Assembly (NCBI GenBank): GCA_958426095.1 | Contig: CATZYB010000151.1 | Span: 1-6,133, forward strand | DNA: 6,133 bases | Direction of reading: 5' to 3' | Origin: an uncultured Lachnospiraceae bacterium | Lineage (GTDB): Bacteria; Bacillota; Clostridia; Lachnospirales; Lachnospiraceae | In this document: positions 1-5,153 of the stretch, piece by piece | Layout: the number at the start of each line of letters is the position of its first letter | Numbering within the stretch: the stretch's first letter is position 1 | Made by a program: the position numbers and the translations under genes | The notes under the pieces: model-generated | Told to the model about the DNA's origin: nothing | Database searches by the model: none | What the model saw: only the letters and a program-made list of their open reading frames with translations

Positions 1-359
1 TCCTCCCCCGCATGGCCAAAAGGTGTATGACCAAGATCGTGACCAAGGACAATAGCTTCTGTCAGATCTTCATTCATCCGAAGGGCCCGGGCAATGGTTC
101 TGGCGATCTGGGCCACTTCCAATGTGTGCGTTAGCCGTGTCCGATAATGATCTCCGGCCGGAGCCAGAAAAACCTGTGTCTTGTGCTTCATCCTGCGAAA
201 TGACTTGGAATGAAGGATCCGATCTCTGTCCCGCTGATACACGGGACGAATATCACACTGAGCTTCCTCCCTGTCCCGTCCAAGAGAATTCTGACTCAAA
301 GAGGCATAGGGACTTAAATATTCTTTTTCCCATATTTCCTGTTTTTCCCGAATATTCAT
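1..359 (-). CDS. dgt: Deoxyguanosinetriphosphate triphosphohydrolase (HD-domain dGTPase), N-terminal part, cut by window edge
   Basis: Reading the minus strand from the ATG at 359 gives 119 uninterrupted residues running off the left edge. The start is set by an AAGGAGGGA ribosome site (365-373) about 7 bases upstream. The dGTPase signature is clear: the stretch FRRMKHKTQVF (residues 54-64), then RLTHTLEVAQIAR with His78, then GHDLGHTPFGHAGE with the HD pair His107-Asp108. In this family His78 and the HD pair bind the catalytic metal together with an Asp that lies beyond the window. The enzyme is cytosolic and splits dGTP (often other dNTPs too) into deoxynucleoside and triphosphate. Roughly the last two thirds are missing. 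In many clostridia dgt precedes dnaG and rpoD, so those genes may follow outside the window; this is a guess from context. The HD-type dNTPase call is very secure; the exact substrate preference is not visible. Confidence 0.93.
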   Translation of the reverse strand, partial: MNIREKQEIWEKEYLSPYASLSQNSLGRDREEAQCDIRPVYQRDRDRILHSKSFRRMKHKTQVFLAPAGDHYRTRLTHTLEVAQIARTIARALRMNEDLTEAIVLGHDLGHTPFGHAGE

Positions 360-452
360 GAAAATCCCTCCTTATTATATATATTCGCCATCTAATCGAA
401 AAATCCTTCCCGAAATATAGAAAAATCCCGAAAAATATGTTACACTCTGCCT
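360..452. promoter_or_regulatory. Divergent dgt / mutY promoter region with overlapping signals
   Basis: This AT-rich 93-base gap must hold the promoters for both dgt (minus) and mutY (plus). For dgt a possible pair is GTAACA (438-443, minus) and TATATT (414-419, minus) with an 18-base spacer, giving a leader of about 48 bases. A perfect TATAAT also exists on the minus strand at 374-379, but it would start transcription inside the ribosome site, so it is less likely. The gap also contains two copies of GAAAAATCC (398-406, 420-428) and two of CCCGAAA (409-415, 427-433). Assignments are by eye only. Confidence 0.4.
418..446 (+). promoter_or_regulatory. Candidate mutY promoter with extended -10, predicting a leaderless mRNA
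   Basis: The -10 box TACACT (441-446) is preceded by TG at 438-439 with one base between, the extended -10 arrangement. A -35 match TAGAAA (418-423, 4 of 6 to TTGACA) lies 17 bases upstream. Transcription would begin about 7 bases after the -10, at or next to the A of the mutY ATG at 453. This fits the absence of any ribosome binding site before mutY. Confidence 0.45.
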
Positions 453-1529
453 ATGTGTAATTTAATGAATATCGAAAAATTTCAACAAAACTTAATCGAA
501 TGGTACAAAAAAGAAGGCCGTGACCTGCCATGGCGCCATACGCAGGATCCTTATTCAATCTGGGTCAGCGAGATCATGCTTCAGCAGACTCAGGTGGATA
601 CGGTAAAAGGCTATTATACCCGTTTTCTGGACACTCTGCCGGATATCCTTTCTCTGGCTGAAGCGGATGAAGATTTAGTTTTCAAGCTTTGGGAAGGACT
701 CGGCTATTATCGCCGTGTCCGTCATATGCAGGAAGCAGCCCGGCAGATCATCTCAGAATATGACGGCCGGTTTCCTGAGAGTTTTAACGATATTATCCGT
801 CTAAAAGGTATCGGCGCATATACGGCCAGCGCCATTTCCAGTATCGCTTTTGGTCAGGAAAAAGGTGTGATCGACGGAAATACGCTGCGTATTTTATCAA
901 GAATTTACAACCGTCAGGACAATATTGCCCTGGACAAAACAAAAAAAGCCTATCAGCTTCTCATGGATGAGCTGATCCATGGCGCAGACCCTTCCATGTT
1001 CAATCAGGGAATGATGGATCTCGGAGCCGGCGTCTGCACCCCAAAGCATCCGGACTGTGCCCACTGCCCGGTCCGTCCGTTTTGTGAAGCTCACGCATCA
1101 GGAACAGAAAGTCTGCTTCCGGTCAATATCAAAAACACATCGAAAACAGATTTATATTATATTACTGCCATCTTAAAAAAAGACGATAAGTATTTTCTTG
1201 TCAAAAATAAGGACGGCCTTCTGGAAAATCTTTACGGCTTTGTCCAATATGAAGTCGAATCTCCCGTCAGTTTTGAAGAAACGTTTTATGACAATTACGG
1301 GTTATCTGTCCGGCTTTATGAATATTGTAAAGAGATCAAACATGTATTTTCCCACCGGATCTGGCATATGAACGTCTATCTTGGTGAAATTTCAGACATC
1401 CCGGAAGCGCTTTCATCTTCAGAAAAGAACCTTTCCGAACTGCTCTCCGCCCACCTTTACACAATGGAGGAAATGTCTGAACTTCCCATATCTACAGCTC
1501 ATCGGAAGGTCTGTATACAAATTCCATAA
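453..1529 (+). CDS. mutY: A/G-specific adenine glycosylase MutY
   Basis: MutY removes adenine mispaired with 8-oxoguanine or guanine, starting base excision repair. All family parts are visible in 358 residues, a normal length. They are the catalytic Glu40 in WVSEIMLQQTQV; Tyr85 in GLGYYRR, the intercalating-tyrosine region; the helix-hairpin-helix LKGIGAYTASAI (117-128); catalytic Asp141 in VIDGNTLRIL; and the [4Fe-4S] cysteines C195, C202, C205 and C211 (C-x6-C-x2-C-x5-C). A C-terminal NUDIX-like domain from about 233 carries the FSH triplet (299-301) known to read 8-oxoG in Geobacillus MutY. The start is uncertain: neither ATG 453 nor the in-frame ATG 465 has a ribosome site. The 453 start is preferred because it coincides with the predicted transcription start, while the 465 start (MNIEKF) aligns equally well with family N-termini. 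The gene is a single unit, divergent from dgt and convergent with the feo operon. Confidence 0.96.
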   Translation: MCNLMNIEKFQQNLIEWYKKEGRDLPWRHTQDPYSIWVSEIMLQQTQVDTVKGYYTRFLDTLPDILSLAEADEDLVFKLWEGLGYYRRVRHMQEAARQIISEYDGRFPESFNDIIRLKGIGAYTASAISSIAFGQEKGVIDGNTLRILSRIYNRQDNIALDKTKKAYQLLMDELIHGADPSMFNQGMMDLGAGVCTPKHPDCAHCPVRPFCEAHASGTESLLPVNIKNTSKTDLYYITAILKKDDKYFLVKNKDGLLENLYGFVQYEVESPVSFEETFYDNYGLSVRLYEYCKEIKHVFSHRIWHMNVYLGEISDIPEALSSSEKNLSELLSAHLYTMEEMSELPISTAHRKVCIQIP

Positions 1530-1547
1530 CTTCTTTTATTAAGTTAC

Positions 1548-1592
1548 AAAGGGGGGATATCCAATTTTCACCGGATATCCCCTTTATTTTTT
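1548..1592 (+). terminator. Rho-independent terminator of mutY, overlapping the 3' end of the convergent small gene
   Basis: A perfect 10-bp inverted repeat, GGGGATATCC (1553-1562) and GGATATCCCC (1573-1582), encloses a 10-base loop. It is extended on the plus-strand RNA by two G-U pairs and one A-U pair and followed by TTTATTTTTT. It lies 19 bases after the mutY stop. On the minus strand the same stem is followed only by CCTTTG, so it is a weak terminator at best in that direction. The stop codon of the minus-strand Cys-rich gene falls in its loop. Confidence 0.88.
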
Positions 1593-1741
1593 CCTTCTTG
1601 TGAACTGCAGCCGCAGTCACAGCCGCCGCCACAGTTATTACAATCACAAAATTTTCCATCACGAAATTGACGAACCTTTCGCCGGATGACCCACAGGACA
1701 TAAAGAGCCAGCAAAATCCCAATAATAACAGACCATATCAT
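1568..1741 (-). CDS. FeoB-associated Cys-rich small membrane protein
   Basis: This 57-residue protein starts 7 bases after the feoB stop. Its ATG at 1741 is served by GGAGG (1753-1757), which lies inside the last codons of feoB, with an 11-base spacer. Residues 3-19 are one hydrophobic membrane segment (WSVIIGILLALYVLWVI) with Trp at both ends. A basic stretch follows (RRKVRQFR, 20-27), so the C-terminus is expected in the cytoplasm. The tail carries six cysteines in a glycine-rich cluster, C32, C34, C37, C41, C43 and C45. This architecture and its position directly after feoB match the FeoB-associated Cys-rich membrane protein family found in many Firmicutes. Its molecular role is not established; delivering or receiving Fe(II), or stabilising FeoB in place of FeoC, are inferences. 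The last codons are encoded by the arm of the mutY terminator hairpin, so the C-terminal KGDIR is probably dispensable. Confidence 0.9.
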   Translation of the reverse strand: MIWSVIIGILLALYVLWVIRRKVRQFRDGKFCDCNNCGGGCDCGCSSQEGKNKGDIR

Positions 1742-1748
1742 TTGTATA

Positions 1749-3806
1749 TCATCCTCCGATCAGCATACTCCCGGCCTGGAATACGATAACGGCCATTCCC
1801 CAGGCAACAATGAGCTGCATCAGCATCATACCTATCGTCCATCGCCAGGAATTTGTTTCTTTGCGAATGGTTGCAATAGCAGCCATACACGGTATGTAAA
1901 GCAGGCAGAAAACCATCAGGGCATAAGCATTTACCCTTCCGAAGCCCATACCTTCCAGAACATAGTGAAAATTTTCAACTCCGATATCTGAATTGATATT
2001 CATTCCAAACAAAACGCTGCAGCTTGAAACAACCAGCTCTTTGGCCGCCACACCGGAAATCAGCGCGACCCCGATCTGCCACATTCCCAACCCGGCCGGA
2101 GCCAGCACCGGCACGAGGAACCGTCCAATAGAAGCCGCAAAACTGTCTGAAATATCCGTCACCATTCCTGCCGCTCCAAAATTCATAATGAGCCATAAAA
2201 GCACTGAACCGACAAAAATCGTTGTTCCGGCCTTGGTCAGATAATCCTTGATCTTTTCCCAAACATAAATAATAATTGTCCGAGCATTTGGGGATTTATA
2301 TTCCGGAAGTTCGATCAAAAGACAATTTTTCTCTTCATTCCGGCATACAACTTTGCTGTAAATCAATGCCACGATGATAGCCACAATAAGTCCGAGTACA
2401 TACATGGAAAACGCTGCGATCATCGCAAATTTACCAAAAAACATTTTTGAAAACAAAACGTAGATCGGAAGTCTGGCGCTGCAGGACATGAACGGTGTCA
2501 CCATGATCGTTCGAAGCCTGTCTCTCGTATCCTCCAGAGTTCGCGCACTCATGATGGCCGGCACCGTACATCCAAATCCGAGGAGCATCGGAATAAACGC
2601 CCGGCCGGACAGTCCCATCCTTCCCATCAGCCCGTCCATGACATAAGCAACCCGGGACATATAACCGCTGTCCTCCAGAAAGGCCAATGCCAAAAACAGC
2701 ATAAAGATATTTGGTAAAAAGGTCAAAATACCGCCTACACCGGCAATGATGCCGTCACAGACAAGAGATATCAGCGTTGGACTTAAATGCAGCATTTCCA
2801 TGCCATATTGAATCCCATTGGCCACTCCGGCGATAAAAATTTCAAATCCTCCGGCAATCCAATCGCCCACAGCAAAGGTCAGAAGAAAAACCAAAGCCAT
2901 AATACCGAAAAAAATCGGCATTCCCCAGACCGGATGGGTCATCCACTGATCGATCTTTTCTGTCCGTGCCTCTTTCTGAGCCTTATTCATCAAAACCTCA
3001 TCAATAACTTCTTCAATAAAATCGTATTTCTGATTGATGATCTCATGCTCATAGTTTTTATCGATTATGTCATCCGTACGGATCGGATAATTTTTCATGA
3101 CTTCTGGGTCTTTTTCAAGCATTTTAATAGCGTGCCATCTCGGATTGACAATATCCGGGAAATCGGCCAGCAGACGCTCTTCCAGGTCATCGATCTTATC
3201 TTCAATGTCGTCCGAATAAACCATGGCAAATTCTTTGTGATGATTATGACGGTGAACACTCTGACATACTAAATCATGATGGTGTTCCACAGGTACGCTA
3301 TTGCCCTTTCCCTGATGATGGGCCACGGCGTGCATAAGCACTTCCAGACCTGTCCGCTTTCTCGCTGAAACAGGAACGACCGGAATACCAAGCATTTCCG
3401 GCAAACGATGGATATCCAGCTCCATGCCCCGTTCCTCAACGATATCCATCATATTCAAAGCCAGAACTACCGGTTTTCCCAATTCGATCAACTGTAAAGT
3501 TAAATAGAGATTTCGCTCCAGATTTGACGCATCGGCCACATCCACCACCACATCCACTTCATCTCCCAGGAGATATTGACGGGATAAAATTTCTTCTGTT
3601 GAATAACAGGTCAGACTGTATATTCCCGGCAGGTCTACCAGCTTATACTGATACTCATGAAATTTAAAGGCGCCCTCTTTCTTTTCCACAGTGACCCCCG
3701 GCCAGTTGGCCACTTTCAGGCGGGCGCCGGTATAGGCATTGAAAAGCGTTGTTTTACCACAGTTTGGATTTCCTGCAAAAGCAACATTAATCACCTGTCC
3801 GTTCAT
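1749..3806 (-). CDS. feoB: Ferrous iron transport protein B (FeoB), GTPase-permease
   Basis: FeoB imports Fe(II) across the cytoplasmic membrane and couples a G-protein domain to a transmembrane permease. At 685 residues it is a normal short clostridial form. G-domain motifs are complete: G1 GNPNCGKT (12-19), G2 Thr39 in WPGVTVEK, G3 DLPG (58-61), G4 NMMD (118-121) and G5 SAR (147-149). A His-rich linker (163-190) separates it from the helical GDI-like region (about 198-285). The permease begins near residue 292. It has two gate regions with the conserved GFGCTVP (C413), PFMSCSARLPIY (C442) and GVAAKELVVSS (585-595), then YIPCMAAIATIRKE (C640) before the final helix. The start ATG overlaps the feoA stop as ATGA (3803-3806), with AAGGAGGGA just upstream, so feoA and feoB are translationally coupled. 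No feoC follows; a Cys-rich small gene stands in that place. Confidence 0.98.
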   Translation of the reverse strand: MNGQVINVAFAGNPNCGKTTLFNAYTGARLKVANWPGVTVEKKEGAFKFHEYQYKLVDLPGIYSLTCYSTEEILSRQYLLGDEVDVVVDVADASNLERNLYLTLQLIELGKPVVLALNMMDIVEERGMELDIHRLPEMLGIPVVPVSARKRTGLEVLMHAVAHHQGKGNSVPVEHHHDLVCQSVHRHNHHKEFAMVYSDDIEDKIDDLEERLLADFPDIVNPRWHAIKMLEKDPEVMKNYPIRTDDIIDKNYEHEIINQKYDFIEEVIDEVLMNKAQKEARTEKIDQWMTHPVWGMPIFFGIMALVFLLTFAVGDWIAGGFEIFIAGVANGIQYGMEMLHLSPTLISLVCDGIIAGVGGILTFLPNIFMLFLALAFLEDSGYMSRVAYVMDGLMGRMGLSGRAFIPMLLGFGCTVPAIMSARTLEDTRDRLRTIMVTPFMSCSARLPIYVLFSKMFFGKFAMIAAFSMYVLGLIVAIIVALIYSKVVCRNEEKNCLLIELPEYKSPNARTIIIYVWEKIKDYLTKAGTTIFVGSVLLWLIMNFGAAGMVTDISDSFAASIGRFLVPVLAPAGLGMWQIGVALISGVAAKELVVSSCSVLFGMNINSDIGVENFHYVLEGMGFGRVNAYALMVFCLLYIPCMAAIATIRKETNSWRWTIGMMLMQLIVAWGMAVIVFQAGSMLIGG

Positions 3807-4030
3807 AATGTTCCCTCCTTCACATAAATTCCCACGGAAATTTCCTTTCCTATCGCCATTCGAGTGCCTCTGGCTTTAAAAATCATTGTCCCGTTTTTCT
3901 TTCTATTTAAAACCTCTACCTTCGTACCATGGATCAGGCCCAGCGCTTCCAGCCTGCGGCCAACCTTTTCGTTGAGCCTGGTTGATTCAACAATATATTC
4001 CATTCCCGGAATTCCTTCCGATAAAGTCAT
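3803..4030 (-). CDS. feoA: Ferrous iron transport protein A (FeoA)
   Basis: FeoA is a 75-residue cytosolic SH3-like protein needed for FeoB activity and thought to bind it. The family pattern is clear: RRLEALGLIHGTKVEVL (25-41), then short beta strands around NGTMIFKARGTRMAIG, ending in EISVGIYV. The length is typical. The start at 4030 has GGAGGA (4038-4043) 7 bases upstream. Its stop overlaps the feoB start by four bases. It is the first gene of the feo operon, behind a good promoter and a Fur-like palindrome. There is only one feoA here, whereas some clostridia carry two in tandem. Confidence 0.96.
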   Translation of the reverse strand: MTLSEGIPGMEYIVESTRLNEKVGRRLEALGLIHGTKVEVLNRKKNGTMIFKARGTRMAIGKEISVGIYVKEGTL

Positions 4031-4053
4031 ATTCGAGTCCTCCGCTTATTAAT

Positions 4054-4069
4054 TGATAATATATTCTCA
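4054..4069. promoter_or_regulatory. Putative Fur-family operator in the feoA leader
   Basis: The 16-base imperfect palindrome TGATAAT-AT-ATTCTCA has 6 of 7 positions symmetric. Both arms resemble the Fur arm TGATAAT, although the arms are two bases apart rather than the one base of the usual 7-1-7 Fur box. It covers about +6 to +21 of the predicted feo transcript, where a bound repressor would block transcription. Iron repression is expected for feo genes. Which regulator (Fur, or a DtxR-type one) acts cannot be told. Confidence 0.5.
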
Positions 4070-4081
4070 TTTACTCCATAC

Positions 4082-4110
4082 ATATTACCCCGATTATAAT
4101 TAGCTGTCAA
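4082..4110 (-). promoter_or_regulatory. Promoter of the feoA-feoB operon
   Basis: On the minus strand a perfect -35 TTGACA (4105-4110) is followed, after a 17-base spacer, by the -10 TAATAT (4082-4087). The predicted start is near 4075, giving a leader of about 45 bases that holds the Fur-like palindrome and the feoA ribosome site. It lies just after the terminator of the upstream operon, so feo is an independent transcription unit. The spacer includes the palindrome ATTATAAT, which could be a further regulator half-site. Confidence 0.82.
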
Positions 4111-4126
4111 TAACTTACTGCGGAGC

Positions 4127-4168
4127 AACAAAAATTCCCGCCCAATCGGTTCATAACCATTGGACGGG
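4127..4168 (-). terminator. Rho-independent terminator of the CobW-like GTPase operon
   Basis: On the minus strand CCCGTCCAATGGTT pairs with AACCGATTGGGCGGG across a three-base loop, with one G-U pair and a single bulged base. AATTTTTGTTG follows. The stem starts 24 bases after the stop of the degenerate GTPase gene and ends before the feoA promoter. Confidence 0.9.
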
Positions 4169-4192
4169 ACCACCTGTCTTTTTGTGTATATT

Positions 4193-5137
4193 CTAATTAA
4201 AATAAACCATATCTTCTTCTGGCTTGATCGCCTTTTCAATCCGTCGTGCATAAAGTACCGGGCCAATACCGTGATATTCATCCCGATGTTCCAGGCGGAC
4301 TTCCGCCGTCACACGAACCCATTGCTTGTTTTTTAAGCGGGATGCAAACTTACTCTTGCATAAAAAACCAAGGAATGTAACATCATCTGCACAACAGGTC
4401 ATCGCCATTCGTCCAGGAACAAAATAACCTTCGTCAAAATTCTTTGAACGGAATACCATGCCTTTAATAATTACCTGCTTGCCCTCATAACGTTCGCCAT
4501 GGTCGAGGGCATCCAGATACCAGACGCCATAATTATCGTCATCGATCTCGATGATATCCTGATTCACATCATAAGGCAAAATGTCTTCGCCCGGATCGAT
4601 AATATCTCCGTTTTCTGCTTCGAAAATCAACTCTGCTCTGCTGTTAAGAACTTTTACATTACGGATCAAATAAGAAATATCCGTTGTCTCCTCATTGCAG
4701 CGATTAAAAATGGCCATCTGAGTGCAGGTCAGAATGTCAGCCATCAGAGAACGCATATTGTTCATATACAATTGGAAAGTGGAAGCATCCACTGTGGTGA
4801 CTACCTGAAAAAGCTCCCAACGATAAGGCAGCTGCATTTGGATAAACTCACTGACCGGCCACATACCGTTATATTCAATAATAACCTGCTGAGGCCGATG
4901 CTCTCTGCGACATTTTTTAAGAAAATCCAGGGTAAAATCTGCTTTATCCTCTACAGTAACCACATCCACATTGTACTGCTCCAAAAGCTCCGGCTCAATC
5001 TCCGCTTCACCTTCCTCTGTGAGAATAAGCAGCGTTTTTTCATCTTCAACAAAATTCCCTTCCAAAATAACCTGTTCAATAAAGGTCGTTTTGCCGCTCT
5101 CGAGAAAACCGGTAATTAAATAAACAGGAACCTGCAT
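4193..5137 (-). CDS. Degenerate G3E/COG0523 (CobW-like) GTPase fused to a YcgQ/DUF1980 C-terminal-like domain
   Basis: The 314-residue protein has two parts. Residues 1 to about 180 resemble a COG0523 GTPase, with Walker A GFLESGKT (10-17) and the Walker B-like IIEYNG (Glu88, Gly91). However, the place of NEFGE is taken by TEEGE (40-44), the CxCC metal motif is absent, and the base-recognition NKxD reads NRCN (145-148). Residues about 199-303 resemble the C-terminal domain of TIGR03943/YcgQ (DUF1980): GKQVIIKGMVFR, then MTCCADD with C248-C249, then FLGFLCKS and a WVRVTAEV strand. In YcgQ proteins this domain belongs to a pair with a COG0701 permease (YcgR type). The gene starts 16 bases after the stop of the canonical GTPase with GGAGG 8 bases before its ATG, so they form one operon. 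A role in metal (perhaps zinc) allocation is an inference; the exact function is unknown. Confidence 0.85.
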   Translation of the reverse strand: MQVPVYLITGFLESGKTTFIEQVILEGNFVEDEKTLLILTEEGEAEIEPELLEQYNVDVVTVEDKADFTLDFLKKCRREHRPQQVIIEYNGMWPVSEFIQMQLPYRWELFQVVTTVDASTFQLYMNNMRSLMADILTCTQMAIFNRCNEETTDISYLIRNVKVLNSRAELIFEAENGDIIDPGEDILPYDVNQDIIEIDDDNYGVWYLDALDHGERYEGKQVIIKGMVFRSKNFDEGYFVPGRMAMTCCADDVTFLGFLCKSKFASRLKNKQWVRVTAEVRLEHRDEYHGIGPVLYARRIEKAIKPEEDMVYFN

Positions 5138-5153
5138 TTATCTTTCCTCCGTT

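Noticed and set aside
122..361. Plus-strand open frame of 79 codons
   Set aside because: It is antisense to the clear dGTPase N-terminus, has no ribosome site and no recognisable motif.
374..379. Perfect TATAAT as the dgt -10 box
   Set aside because: Transcription would start within the dgt ribosome site, removing it, so the upstream TATATT is a better candidate.
1492..1722. Minus-strand frame of 76 codons near the mutY 3' end
   Set aside because: It is a shifted frame over the Cys-rich FeoB-partner gene; its own start has no ribosome site and it runs into mutY.
2787..3272. Plus-strand open frame of 161 codons
   Set aside because: Antisense shadow of feoB, without a ribosome site or known motif.
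4031..4192. Riboswitch upstream of feoA
   Set aside because: The only strong hairpin lies before the promoter and terminates the upstream operon; the feo leader of about 45 bases is too short for a known riboswitch.
4027..4281. Minus-strand frame of 84 codons between the GTPase and feoA
   Set aside because: It overlaps the end of the GTPase gene, the terminator and the feo promoter, has no motif and no ribosome site.
4499..5119. Plus-strand open frame of 206 codons
   Set aside because: Antisense shadow of the degenerate GTPase; composition shows no domain and no start signal.
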